From an uncultured Desulfarculaceae bacterium (GTDB lineage Bacteria; Desulfobacterota; Desulfarculia; Desulfarculales; Desulfarculaceae): 26,098 nucleotides of DNA. Each line of letters opens with the position of its first letter. The stretch's first letter is position 1. Below are positions 6,279 through 14,463 of the stretch, one piece after another. The translations under genes were made by a program, and so were the position numbers. The notes under the pieces were generated by a model. The model saw only the letters and a program-made list of their open reading frames with translations, did no database searches and was not told the origin of the DNA. The stretch lies in assembly GCA_937908275.1 (NCBI GenBank), contig CALERA010000262.1, positions 1-26,098 on the forward strand, in the 5' to 3' direction.

Positions 6279-7352
6279 CTAGTCCAGGTTCAGGGGCTCG
6301 CCCCCGACCAGGGCCCGCTGGGCCAACCAGGCGTCGGCCAGGACCAACAGGGTCATGGCCTCGGCCACCGGGGCCACCCGGGGGCAGAGGCAGGGGTCGT
6401 GCCGGCCCTTGATCGTGATCTCGCGCGGCCGGCCCCAGAGGTCCTGGCTTTGCTGGGGCCGGGAGACGCTGGGGGTGGGCTTCACCGCCAAACGGGCGCT
6501 GATCTCCTGGCCGGTGCTGATGCCGCCCAGGATGCCGCCGGCGTGGTTGCTGACAAAGCCCTCGCCATCCATCTGGTCGTTGTTCTGGCTGCCCCGGCGC
6601 TGGGCCACCGCGAAGCCGGCCCCGATCTCCACCCCCTTGACCCCGCCGATGGACATCAAGGCCCCGGCCAAGGCCGCGTCTAGCTTGGCGAAAACCGGGT
6701 CGCCCAGGCCGGCCGGCACCCCGGAGGCGCGGACCTCCACCACCCCGCCCAGGCTGTCGCCCTCGGCCATGGCCGCCTTCACCGCCTCGGCCATGGCCCC
6801 GGCCGCGGTCGGGTCGGCGCAGCGCAGGGGGTCGCCCAGGGCGAACTCAGGGTCGATCTTGGCCGCCCGCACCGCCCCCACCTGCACGGTGTAGGCCGTC
6901 ACCGCGACCCCCACCCGGCCCAGCAGCGCCCGACAGACCGCCCCCGCCGCCACCCGGGCCAGGGTCTCGCGCCCCGAGGAGCGCCCCCCGCCGGGCTGGG
7001 GCGGCAGGCCGTATTTCTGGAAATAGCCGAAGTCCGCGTGCCCGGGCCGGAAGACCTCGGCCAGGTTGGCGTAGTCTCCCGAGCGGGCGTCGCGGTTGGT
7101 CACCATCAGGGCGATGGGCGAGCCCAGGGTGCGCCCCCCGGCCACCCCGGAGAGGATCTGCACCGCGTCCGGCTCCTGGCGCGGGCTGCTGAACGGCCCC
7201 CGCCCCGGCCGCCGCCGGTCCAGGTCGGCCTGGATCGCCGCCGCCTCCAGGCGCAGGCCGGCCGGCACCCCGTCCACCACCACGCCCACCGCCACCCCAT
7301 GGCTCTCGCCAAAGGTGGTGGCCCGTAAATATCTGCCGAAGCTGCTGCTCAT
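6279..7352 (-). CDS. aroC: chorismate synthase
   Basis: A 357-aa FMN-dependent lyase converting EPSP to chorismate, the branch point for the Phe, Tyr and Trp genes nearby. Signature segments are TFGESHGVAVGVVVDGVPAG near the N-terminus, RPGHADFGY, GGGRSSGRETLARVAAGA, NNDQMDGEG, SNHAGGILGGISTGQ, KPTPSV and KGRHDPCLCPRV. The start ATG lacks a clear SD and lies 12 bases after a strong hairpin (7365-7400), which is odd for a gene of this unit. It follows aroKB by 58 bases. FMN reductase activity, if needed, is not encoded here. Confidence 0.97.
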   Translation of the reverse strand: MSSSFGRYLRATTFGESHGVAVGVVVDGVPAGLRLEAAAIQADLDRRRPGRGPFSSPRQEPDAVQILSGVAGGRTLGSPIALMVTNRDARSGDYANLAEVFRPGHADFGYFQKYGLPPQPGGGRSSGRETLARVAAGAVCRALLGRVGVAVTAYTVQVGAVRAAKIDPEFALGDPLRCADPTAAGAMAEAVKAAMAEGDSLGGVVEVRASGVPAGLGDPVFAKLDAALAGALMSIGGVKGVEIGAGFAVAQRRGSQNNDQMDGEGFVSNHAGGILGGISTGQEISARLAVKPTPSVSRPQQSQDLWGRPREITIKGRHDPCLCPRVAPVAEAMTLLVLADAWLAQRALVGGEPLNLD

Positions 7353-7364
7353 AAGAGTTTTCGC

Positions 7365-7400
7365 GGGGGAACCCTTTTGGCGCCCCAAAAGGGTTCCCCC
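7365..7400. repeat. perfect 16-bp inverted repeat between aroKB and aroC
   Basis: Arms 7365-7380 and 7385-7400 pair perfectly around a 4-base loop. There is no T run on either side, so it is not an ordinary intrinsic terminator in either direction. It sits between the aroKB stop and the aroC start in RNA that should be co-transcribed. mRNA processing, stability or control of aroC translation are all possible; none is shown. Confidence 0.7.
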
Positions 7401-7410
7401 ACACCCCCTC

Positions 7411-8982
7411 CTAAAAGGGCGGGTTGATTTTTTTCAGCGCGGCCTTCAGTTCGGCCTGGGTGAGGTCGTCCACCACCAGGGGTTGGCCCACCCCGTTCAG
7501 GAGCACGAAGACCACCCGGCCGCCGGCGTTCTTCTTGTCGTTGCGCATCAATTCCCAGGCCGCGCCGGCCTCGGGCCAGGCCAGTTTCTGGCGGATCAGG
7601 CCGGCGCTGGTGGCGCAGATGTCATCGGCCAGCTCGGCCGGGATCAGGCCCCGGCCCTGGGAAACCCGCGCCATCACCATCATGCCGGCCGCCACCGCCT
7701 GGCCGTGGCTGATCCGGTAATGGTTGTGCGACTCCAGGGCGTGGCCATAGGTGTGGCCCAGGTTCAGGATGCGCCGCCGGCCCTTTTCGCGGAAGTCCTC
7801 GCCCACCACCTCGGCCTTGGCCCGGGCCGAGCGCCAGGCGGCGCTCGCCAGCAGCGGCAGGTCGCCGCCCAGCATGGCCGCCAGTTCGTCGTGGCTCAGC
7901 CGGGCCAGCTCGGGATCGGCCACCAGGCCGGTCTTGTAGGCCTCGGCCAGGCCCTCGGCGATCTGGCTCCGGGGCAGGCTGCCCAGGGCGCGCTGGTCCA
8001 GGATCACCCCCAGGGGCGCGGCGAAGGTGCCCACCAGGTTCTTGCCCGCCGGCAGGTTCACCCCGGTCTTGCCGCCCACCGCCGCGTCCACGCAGGCCAC
8101 CAGGCTGGTGGCGCAGAGCACGAACTCCAGGCCGCGCTTGAAGGTGCTGGCCACGAAGCCGGTCAGGTCGGTGACCACCCCGCCGCCCAGGCCCACGACC
8201 AAGTCGCCCCGCTCCACCCGGGCCGCGGCCAGGGCCTCGTAGACCCGCTTGGCGCTGGCCAGGGACTTGCTGCCCTCGCCCGGGGCCAGCACGATCCGGG
8301 TGGCGTCGGCCAGGCCCGCCCCGGCCAGGTAGCGCGGCAGGTGCCGGGTCTCCAGGTGGCGATCGGTGATCACCACCACCCGCCGGCCGGCGCTGAAGGC
8401 GGTCAGGGCGGCGGGGGCGTCCCAGGCCGAGACCACCTGGCAGGTGGCCGCGCCCATGGTCAGGCTCAGGCTGTCGTCGGGCAGCAGCTTGGCCGCCAGG
8501 GCCTCCAGGGCCGCCGCGGGGCTCAGGCCGTCCACCGCCAGGCAGAGGTCGCAGTCGGCGTAGGCGGTCTGGCGGCCGGCGTAGAGCGCCTCCAGGGCCG
8601 AGGCATCGCGCCACAGGGGGCGGCCCTGGACGCCCTGAGGACCCAGGTGGTCCCGGCAGGTCTCCAACCCGGCCTGGAGACAGACGATCCGGCCCGAGGC
8701 CCGCATCAGGTGGCGGTTGGCCCCGTCCACCGGCAGGCCCCCGCCGGTGCCCACCACCAGGCGCTGGCGGCGGCTGACCCGGTGCAGCTCGGCCGCCTCC
8801 AGCTCGCGGAAGGCGGCCTCGCCCCGGCTGGCGAAGAGTTCGGGCACCGACTGGCCCTGGCGCTTGGCGATGAGTTGGTCCAGGTCCACGAAGCGCCGGC
8901 CCAGGAGCTTGGCCAGGCCCTGGCCCAGGGTGGTCTTGCCCGCGCCCATGAAGCCGGTGAGATATAGATTGCCGCTGGGCAT
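7411..8982 (-). CDS. aroKB: fused shikimate kinase (N) and 3-dehydroquinate synthase (C)
   Basis: A single 523-aa frame joins two shikimate enzymes. Residues 1 to about 168 are AroK: Walker A GAGKTTLG (13-20), DLDQLI (33-38), GTGGG (79-83) and the Arg of GRPLW. Residues from about 175 to the end are AroB: LGGGVVTDLTGF (265-276), GGKTGVNLPAGKN (303-315), Glu 347 in AEAYKTG, NLGHTYGH (407-414) and His 426 in SHGQAVAAGM, giving the Zn ligands. The fusion therefore catalyses two non-consecutive steps, cyclisation of DAHP and phosphorylation of shikimate. The linker is short and no stop or frameshift is visible. A similar AroK-AroB fusion is known in Thermotoga. The gene lies between aroE and aroC. 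Confidence 0.95.
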   Translation of the reverse strand: MPSGNLYLTGFMGAGKTTLGQGLAKLLGRRFVDLDQLIAKRQGQSVPELFASRGEAAFRELEAAELHRVSRRQRLVVGTGGGLPVDGANRHLMRASGRIVCLQAGLETCRDHLGPQGVQGRPLWRDASALEALYAGRQTAYADCDLCLAVDGLSPAAALEALAAKLLPDDSLSLTMGAATCQVVSAWDAPAALTAFSAGRRVVVITDRHLETRHLPRYLAGAGLADATRIVLAPGEGSKSLASAKRVYEALAAARVERGDLVVGLGGGVVTDLTGFVASTFKRGLEFVLCATSLVACVDAAVGGKTGVNLPAGKNLVGTFAAPLGVILDQRALGSLPRSQIAEGLAEAYKTGLVADPELARLSHDELAAMLGGDLPLLASAAWRSARAKAEVVGEDFREKGRRRILNLGHTYGHALESHNHYRISHGQAVAAGMMVMARVSQGRGLIPAELADDICATSAGLIRQKLAWPEAGAAWELMRNDKKNAGGRVVFVLLNGVGQPLVVDDLTQAELKAALKKINPPF

Positions 8983-9010
8983 TGCTTCTTTCCGCCGATT
9001 GAGCCCCGCC

Positions 9011-9823
9011 TCAGGCGGGCAGGGCGGCCAGGAATTGCCGGGGATCGGGGTTCAGTCCGGTCCAGAGCCCGAAGCTCAGGGCCGCCTGGGCGGCCAGCAT
9101 CGGCCGGCCGTCCTGGAAGGCCGCGCCCTGGGCCTGGGCCAGATCCCGCCACAGATTAACACGCCGGCCATAGTTGATGTCCAGCACCAGGCGGCAGGCC
9201 GCCGGCTGCCAGCCGGCCACCAGCGCCGCCAGCTCCGGCCCCTCGGCCGGGTCGCTGACCGCGCTGGCGTTGACGATCAACTCCGCCCCGGCCGCGATCT
9301 CCCCGGCCTGGTCCAGGCCCGCGCCATCGCCGCCCAGGGCCTTGGCCAGCTCCACGGCCTGCCCGACCCGGCGGGAGGCCACCACCAGCCGCGCCCCGGC
9401 CTCGGCCAGGGCCAGCACCACCGCCCGGGCCGCGCCGCCCGCGCCCACCACCAGGCAGCTCCGCCCGGCCGGGTCGAACCCGGCCTGGCCCAAGGCCCAA
9501 AGCAGGCCGCCCAGGTCGGTGTTGTGGCCGATCAGGCGGCCCTCCACTGGCGCCACGGTGTTCACCGCCCCCAGGCGGGCGGCCTGGGGGGAGAGCTCAT
9601 CCATGCAGGCCGCCACCGCTGGTTTGTGGGGCACGGTGACGTTGACCCCGGCCAGGTGCAGGGCCCGAACGCCTTCCATGGCCGCCGACACCTGGCCCGG
9701 CTCCACCCGCAGCGGCACGTAGACCGCGTCCAGGCCGTGGGCGGCCAGCACCGCGTTGTGCATGGCCGGGCTGTAGGACTTGGCCACCCGGGCGTCGCCC
9801 AACACCGCGAAAACCTTGGTCAT
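9011..9823 (-). CDS. aroE: shikimate dehydrogenase
   Basis: A 270-aa NADP-dependent enzyme reducing 3-dehydroshikimate to shikimate. Shikimate contacts appear as KSYSPAMHNA, NVTVPHK (catalytic Lys) and GHNTDLGG (catalytic Asp). The dinucleotide fold carries VVGAGGAARAVVLALAEAG followed by ASRR, which favours NADP. The end has GRPMLAAQAALSFGLWTG, the family's Gln-containing helix. The ATG overlaps the aroA stop by 4 bp, indicating coupled translation. A much longer frame continuing upstream to 10747 runs antiparallel-like through aroA in another frame and is not coding. Confidence 0.95.
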   Translation of the reverse strand: MTKVFAVLGDARVAKSYSPAMHNAVLAAHGLDAVYVPLRVEPGQVSAAMEGVRALHLAGVNVTVPHKPAVAACMDELSPQAARLGAVNTVAPVEGRLIGHNTDLGGLLWALGQAGFDPAGRSCLVVGAGGAARAVVLALAEAGARLVVASRRVGQAVELAKALGGDGAGLDQAGEIAAGAELIVNASAVSDPAEGPELAALVAGWQPAACRLVLDINYGRRVNLWRDLAQAQGAAFQDGRPMLAAQAALSFGLWTGLNPDPRQFLAALPA

Positions 9824-11085
9824 GCCAGGAGCTTTCCCAGGTCGGCGGCGAAAGCGGGGTAGGAGATGGCCGCGCAGTCCTCCTCGCGGATGGGGCAATC
9901 GCCGCCGGCCAGGCCCAGGGCCAGGCGCAGGGTCATGGCGATGCGATGGTCGCCAAAGGACTCCAGGCCCTCCGGCGCGTGCAACGGCGTGGGGCCTTCC
10001 ACCAACAGGCGGTCGCCCTCGGTCCAGAGCCGCGCGCCCATGGCCCCCAACTGGCTGGAGATGGCCTCCAGGCGGTCGGTTTCCTTGATCCGCAGCTCCT
10101 CCACCCCGTGGAAGACCGTCACGCCCCGGGCCTGGGTGGCCACCAGGGCCAGGATCGGCACCTCGTCCACCAACAGCGGCACCTCGGCCGCCGCCACCTC
10201 GGTGGCGACCAGCCCCGGGGAGTGCTCCGCCTCCACCCGGCCCCACTCCTCGGGCTCGGTCCCCTGCTGGGACACCGTCATTCGCGCGCCCATGCGCTCC
10301 AGCACGGTCAGGAAGCCGGTGCGGGTGGGATTGAGCAGCACCCCCTCGGCCGTGACCCGGCTGCCGGGGGTGATGGCCGCCGCCGCCAGGAAAAAGGCGG
10401 CCGAGCTGGCGTCGCCCGGCACCCGCAACTCCGGCGGCAGGGTCAGGGCCGAGGCCTCCACCCGGACCCAGCCCGCCCCCCGGCTGATGGCCGCCCCGCA
10501 CAGGGCCAGGAGGCGCTCGCTGTGGTCGCGGCTGGGGGCCGGCTCGTGGACCGTGGTGGGGCCTTGGGCCTGGAGTCCGGCCAGCAGCAGGGCGCTCTTG
10601 AGCTGGGCGCTGGCCACCGGCAGGGCGTAGTCCACGCCCTTGAGCGCCCCGCCCTGGATGATCACCGGCGGCCGGCCCTCGCTGGTGACGACCCTGGCCC
10701 CCATCAGGCGCAGGGGGGTGGCCACCCGCTCCATGGGCCGGCGGCAAAGCGAGGCGTCGCCGGTCAGGCTGTATTCGCCCTCGCGCCCGGCCAGGACGCC
10801 CATCAGCAGGCGGAAGGTGGTGCCGGAATTGCCGCAGTCCACCGCCGCCCGGGGTTTGAGCCGGCCCTCCCGTCCCTGCAGGACCAGGACTCCGTCCCGG
10901 GTCTCCGGTCGGCCGCCCAGGGCGGTCAGCGCCTCCAGGGTGCTCTGGCAGTCGGCGCAGGGCGAATAGTTCTCCACCCGGCAGCTCCCGCCGGCCAACA
11001 GCGCAAACAGTCCCACCCGGTGGGAGATGGACTTGTCCCCCGGCGGGGTGAAGACCCCGGACAGGGGGCGGGGGGGCAGGCTCAC
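9820..11085 (-). CDS. aroA: 3-phosphoshikimate 1-carboxyvinyltransferase (EPSP synthase)
   Basis: A 421-aa protein that adds the enolpyruvyl group of PEP to shikimate 3-phosphate. Motifs are GDKSISHRVGLFALLA near the N-terminus (catalytic Lys), DCGNSGTTFRLLMGVLAG, SLCRRPMERV, VPGDASSAAFFLAAA, LVDEVPILALVA (catalytic Asp), LRIKETDRLEA and FGDHRIAMTLRLA. Length is normal. The start is GTG, overlapping the aroF2 stop as GTGA, with no good SD, so it probably depends on coupled translation. The stop overlaps the aroE start in the same way. Confidence 0.96.
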   Translation of the reverse strand: MSLPPRPLSGVFTPPGDKSISHRVGLFALLAGGSCRVENYSPCADCQSTLEALTALGGRPETRDGVLVLQGREGRLKPRAAVDCGNSGTTFRLLMGVLAGREGEYSLTGDASLCRRPMERVATPLRLMGARVVTSEGRPPVIIQGGALKGVDYALPVASAQLKSALLLAGLQAQGPTTVHEPAPSRDHSERLLALCGAAISRGAGWVRVEASALTLPPELRVPGDASSAAFFLAAAAITPGSRVTAEGVLLNPTRTGFLTVLERMGARMTVSQQGTEPEEWGRVEAEHSPGLVATEVAAAEVPLLVDEVPILALVATQARGVTVFHGVEELRIKETDRLEAISSQLGAMGARLWTEGDRLLVEGPTPLHAPEGLESFGDHRIAMTLRLALGLAGGDCPIREEDCAAISYPAFAADLGKLLA

Positions 11086-12116
11086 GCGCGGGCCAGCCCG
11101 CGACCCACGGCCTGGGCCACTTTTTCCAGTTGGGGCATCATCGCGGCGAATTCCTCCAGGCTTAAGGACTGACGGCCGTCGGAGAGGGCCTCCTGGGGCC
11201 GGGGGTGGACCTCCACCATGATCGCGTCGGCCCCGGCGGCCACCGCCGCCAAGGCCAGGGAGGGCACCAGCTCGCGCTTGCCGGCGGCGTGGCTGGGATC
11301 GACCATCACCGGCAGGTGGGTGTGCTGCTTGAGCACCGGCACCGCCGAAAGATCAAGGATGTTGCGGGTCTCGCTGTCGTAGCTGCGGATGCCGCGCTCG
11401 CACAGGATCACCTGCCAGTTGCCCCGGGCCAGGATGTATTCGGCCGACAGGAGCCATTCCTTGATGGTGGCCATCAGGCCGCGCTTGAGCAGCACCGGCC
11501 GGTCCACCTCGCCCACCGCCTCCAACAGGGCGAAATTCTGCATGTTGCGCGCGCCGATCTGCAACACGTCGGCGTAGCGGGCCACCAGCTCCACCTCGCT
11601 GGCCCGCAAGACCTCGGTCACCACCGGCAGGCCGGTCAGCTCCCGGGCCTCGGCCAGGTGCCTGAGGCCCTCCTCGCCCAGGCCCCGGAAGGAATAGGGC
11701 GAGGTGCGGGGCTTGAAGGCCCCGGCCCGCAGGCCGGTGGCCCCCAGGGGGGCCAGGGCGGCGGCCACCTCCAGCAGGCCCGCGCGCGATTCCACCGCGC
11801 AGGGACCGGCCACCACCGCCACCTTCGGGCCGCCGATCTGGCATTTGCCCAGGCGCACTTGGCTGGTCTCGGGCCGGAACCCGCGCGAGACCAGCTTCCA
11901 GGAGCTGTCGAAGGTGTTGATCTCCTCCACCTCCTCCCGGTCGGCCAACGTGGCGATGATTTCCTGGGCCAGGGCCCGGCTGATCTCCTCCACAACCCCC
12001 AGGACCACCCTGGGTCCCGGGGATATGATGCGCGGCTCCAGGCCATACTCCCGCAGCTGGGCGATGACCTGGGCCACCTCGGCCTTCTGGCAGCCCTCAC
12101 GCATGGCGATTACCAT
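11082..12116 (-). CDS. aroF: DAHP synthase with N-terminal ferredoxin-like (ACT-type) regulatory domain
   Basis: A 344-aa second DAHP synthase. Residues 1 to about 70 form a small alpha/beta domain (MVIAMREGCQKAEVAQVIAQ onward) like the regulatory domain of the Thermotoga-type I-beta enzymes, which binds aromatic end products. The barrel follows with VVAGPCAVES, RAGAFKPRTSPYSFRG, QIGARNMQNF, LLKRGL, VDPSHA, IMVEVH and LSDGRQSL. The start is the ATG with GGAGGA six bases upstream; an in-frame GTG at 12131 precedes that SD. A 102-base gap separates it from trpG with no clear promoter or terminator, and it overlaps aroA. It lies in the unit led by trpL2, so both Trp attenuation and allostery may act on it. 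Confidence 0.94.
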   Translation of the reverse strand: MVIAMREGCQKAEVAQVIAQLREYGLEPRIISPGPRVVLGVVEEISRALAQEIIATLADREEVEEINTFDSSWKLVSRGFRPETSQVRLGKCQIGGPKVAVVAGPCAVESRAGLLEVAAALAPLGATGLRAGAFKPRTSPYSFRGLGEEGLRHLAEARELTGLPVVTEVLRASEVELVARYADVLQIGARNMQNFALLEAVGEVDRPVLLKRGLMATIKEWLLSAEYILARGNWQVILCERGIRSYDSETRNILDLSAVPVLKQHTHLPVMVDPSHAAGKRELVPSLALAAVAAGADAIMVEVHPRPQEALSDGRQSLSLEEFAAMMPQLEKVAQAVGRGLARA

Positions 12117-12218
12117 ATCCCGTCCTCCCACGCCAGCCTCGGCTCGCCTCCGGGCCGGGCTCGGCGCGCAAATACGTTATCCGGCCGGAGCCTGGCGCGG
12201 CCCCGGCTGGGGTGGCCA

Positions 12219-12797
12219 TCAGGCCCCGGTGACGTACATCTCCAGGAAATTACGGAAGATCAGCCGGCCAGGCTCGGTGGCGATGGACTCGGGGTGGAAC
12301 TGCAGGCCCTCCAGCTTCAGCTCCGGGGCGCGCAGGCCCATCACCTCGCCCTCCAGGGTGTAGGCCGAGACGGTCAGGGGCGGGCGCAGGCTGGACTCGG
12401 CCACGATCAGGGAGTGGTAGCGCGCGGCCCGGAAGGGGTTGCGCAGGCCCTTCAGCAGCCCCTGGCCGTCGTGGAAGACCTCGCTGGTCTTGCCATGCAC
12501 CGGCTGGCGGGCGCGCTCCACCCGGCCGCCCAGGACGTGGCCGATGGCCTGGTGGCCCAGGCAGACCCCCAGGATGGGATAGCGGCCGGCGTAGCGCTGG
12601 ATCAGGGGGCAGGTGATGCCGGCGTCCTCGGGCCGCCCCGGACCGGGGGAGATGACCACCGCCGCCGGGTTCAGGGTTTCCACGTCCTCCAGGGCCAGGG
12701 CGTCGTTGCGGACGACCTTGAGCTCCTGGCCCAGATCGCCCAGGGCCTGGACGATGTTGTAGGTGAAGGAGTCGTAGTTGTCGATGACCAGAATCAT
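12219..12797 (-). CDS. trpG: anthranilate synthase glutamine amidotransferase subunit
   Basis: A 192-aa class I glutamine amidotransferase supplying ammonia to TrpE. It begins MILVIDNYDSFTYNIVQ and has SPGPGRPEDAG, the nucleophile elbow GVCLGHQAIG (catalytic Cys), a KTSEVFHDG segment, RYHSLIV, and the His-Glu pair in LQFHPESI. The ATG overlaps the trpE stop by 4 bp and has GGAGG upstream. Since trpG-type subunits can also serve aminodeoxychorismate synthase (pabA), a dual role is possible; the trpE fusion-like junction favours Trp synthesis. Confidence 0.95.
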   Translation of the reverse strand: MILVIDNYDSFTYNIVQALGDLGQELKVVRNDALALEDVETLNPAAVVISPGPGRPEDAGITCPLIQRYAGRYPILGVCLGHQAIGHVLGGRVERARQPVHGKTSEVFHDGQGLLKGLRNPFRAARYHSLIVAESSLRPPLTVSAYTLEGEVMGLRAPELKLEGLQFHPESIATEPGRLIFRNFLEMYVTGA

Positions 12798-14185
12798 AAC
12801 AATCCCTCCGCCGCCGCCTTCAGCGCGGCCAGGCCCTGGGCGGCCTTGTGGTGGATCTCCTGGTATTCCATCTCCGGCAGGCTGTCGGCCACGATGCCCG
12901 CCCCGGCCTGCACCGTCACCTGGCCGTCGGGCTCGAACTGGAGCATGCGGATGGCGATGCAGGTGTCCATCTGGGCCCCGGGGCCGAAAAAGCCCACCGC
13001 CCCGGCGTAGGGCCCCCGGGGCTGGCCCTCCAACGCGGTGATGATCTCCATGGCCCGCACCTTGGGCGCGCCGGAGACGGTGCCGGCCGGGAAGCCGGCC
13101 TGAAAGGCGTCCCAGGCGTCCAGGCCGGGCAGCAGGCGGCCGGCCGTGGCGCTGACGATGTGCATCACGTGGCTGTAACGCTCCACGATCATGTAGGGAT
13201 CGACCTTGACCGTGCCGAACTGGCTGACCCGGCCCACGTCGTTGCGCGCCAGGTCCACCAGCATCACGTGCTCGGCGCATTCCTTTTCCGAGGCCAGCAT
13301 CTCGCGCTCCAGGGCCAGGTCGGTTTCGGGGTCGGCCCCCCGGTGGCGGGTGCCGGCGATGGGGCGCACGTACATCTGGCCCCCTTGCAGGCGCACCAGG
13401 GTCTCGGGCGAGGCCCCCACCAGGGTGCAGTCGGTGAGCCGCAGGAAAAACATGTAGGGCGAGGGGCTCTTGACCCGCAGCCAGCGATAGGCGGCCAGGG
13501 GGTCCAGGTCGGTGGTGCCGGTGAAGCGGTCGGAGAGCACCACCTGGAAGATGTCCCCGGCCAGGATGTGCTCCTTGGCCTTTTCCACCGCCGGGATCAG
13601 GCGCTCCCGGGGCGGGGGGGTGATGGAGAGCGAGGCCCGACGGGGCTTGAGGTTCAGGGGGCCGTCCAGGGCGGCGCGCATGGCGGCCAGCTTGGCTTGC
13701 GCCTCGTTCTCGCTGGGGGCGATGGCCACCAGGTGCAGCAGGCGGCGCAGGTGGTCGAAGACCGCGAAGCGGCTGAAGAAAAGGAGCTGGGCCACCGGCA
13801 GGTGGTGGGCCGGGGCCGGGGGCAGGCGCTCGATCAGGCGCACGGTCTCGAAGCCCAGGTAGCCGGCCAGGGAGCCCACCGCCGGCAGGGCCGGCAGGCC
13901 GGGGCAGTCCAGCTCGGCCTGGGCCTGGCGGGCCAGGTCGAAGAACCCGGCCGCCGGTCGCACCCGGTCCGGCCCCAGGCCGCTCAGGGTGGCCTGTTCG
14001 GTCCCCAGCACCAGACGGGCCAGGGGATCGTGGGCCACCACCGAGAAGCGGCCCAGGTTCTCCACTGTCTCGCCGCTCTCCAGGAGCATGGCCTCGGGTT
14101 GGTCTCCGCAGAGTTTGACCAGGGCCGAGACCGGGGTTTCGGTGTCGGCCAACAATTCCTGTCGGGCAAAGGCCAGGGTGGTCAT
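12794..14185 (-). CDS. trpE: anthranilate synthase component I
   Basis: A 463-aa chorismate-utilising enzyme making anthranilate from chorismate and ammonia. The N-terminal part holds MLLESGE, matching the LLES motif of the Trp feedback site, so allosteric inhibition by Trp is expected. The catalytic half has GDIFQVVLSDRF, GASPETLVRL, RPIAGTRHRG, ELxxLVDLARND-like LVDLARNDVG, SHVMHIVSATAGRL, FPAGTVSGAPKVRAMEII and GAGIVADS. The start ATG has GAGGA eight bases upstream and follows a terminator hairpin and Trp leader peptide. It overlaps trpG by 4 bp. It opens the unit that also carries most shikimate genes. Confidence 0.96.
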   Translation of the reverse strand: MTTLAFARQELLADTETPVSALVKLCGDQPEAMLLESGETVENLGRFSVVAHDPLARLVLGTEQATLSGLGPDRVRPAAGFFDLARQAQAELDCPGLPALPAVGSLAGYLGFETVRLIERLPPAPAHHLPVAQLLFFSRFAVFDHLRRLLHLVAIAPSENEAQAKLAAMRAALDGPLNLKPRRASLSITPPPRERLIPAVEKAKEHILAGDIFQVVLSDRFTGTTDLDPLAAYRWLRVKSPSPYMFFLRLTDCTLVGASPETLVRLQGGQMYVRPIAGTRHRGADPETDLALEREMLASEKECAEHVMLVDLARNDVGRVSQFGTVKVDPYMIVERYSHVMHIVSATAGRLLPGLDAWDAFQAGFPAGTVSGAPKVRAMEIITALEGQPRGPYAGAVGFFGPGAQMDTCIAIRMLQFEPDGQVTVQAGAGIVADSLPEMEYQEIHHKAAQGLAALKAAAEGLL

Positions 14186-14202
14186 GGGTCGTGTCCTCGC
14201 GC

Positions 14203-14239
14203 GAAAAAGAAAAGGCCCACCGCGGGGTTGCGGTGGGCC
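14203..14239 (-). terminator. attenuator terminator in the trpE leader
   Basis: Arms 14214-14223 and 14230-14239 are a perfect 10-bp inverted repeat with a 6-base loop, followed on the minus strand by TTTTCTTTTTC. It lies between the trpL2 stop (14273) and the trpE SD. A second small hairpin (14249-14254 with 14264-14269) precedes it and may compete. The layout matches the trpD leader. Confidence 0.86.
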
Positions 14240-14272
14240 GGGATGGCTCCGGTCGTTGTTGGGGACCGGGTC

Positions 14273-14386
14273 CTAGGGCATGTCACCCCGCCCACGCGCC
14301 TGCGAGCGCCACCAGCCGCCGCGCCAGGCGCGGAGGTCGCGGCCGCCTTGCGGCCGGGGCTGGTTGAGGCTGGGTTGCTGGCGCAT
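14273..14386 (-). CDS. trpL: trp leader peptide (37 aa) ahead of trpE
   Basis: A short frame beginning MRQQPSLNQPRPQGGRDLRA and then WRGGWWRSQ, ending RGDMP before TAG. Its three Trp codons sit in WRGGWW, closely similar to WRGWWQW of the trpD leader. A GGAG site lies about 9 bases upstream of the ATG. Both trp leaders end in Met, one residue, then TAG, and both are followed by a terminator before an anthranilate gene, so they look like diverged copies of one device. The frame is also open further upstream, but the SD supports this start. Confidence 0.83.
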   Translation of the reverse strand: MRQQPSLNQPRPQGGRDLRAWRGGWWRSQARGRGDMP

Positions 14387-14430
14387 GCCAAAGTCTCCGG
14401 GGAGGTTTCTGGGGGCCCGATCCTGGCCCA

Positions 14431-14459
14431 AGTCTGCCTGGAAGGCGGGCGGCTGTCAA
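14431..14459 (-). promoter_or_regulatory. possible promoter of the trpL2-trpE unit
   Basis: A perfect TTGACA (14459-14454) is followed after 17 bases by CAGACT (14436-14431), a poor -10. Initiation near 14424 would place the leader ATG about 38 bases downstream. The alternative is that the TATCCT in the upstream box (14481-14476) is the -10, but I found no good -35 for it. Confidence 0.4.
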
Positions 14460-14463
14460 GGGA

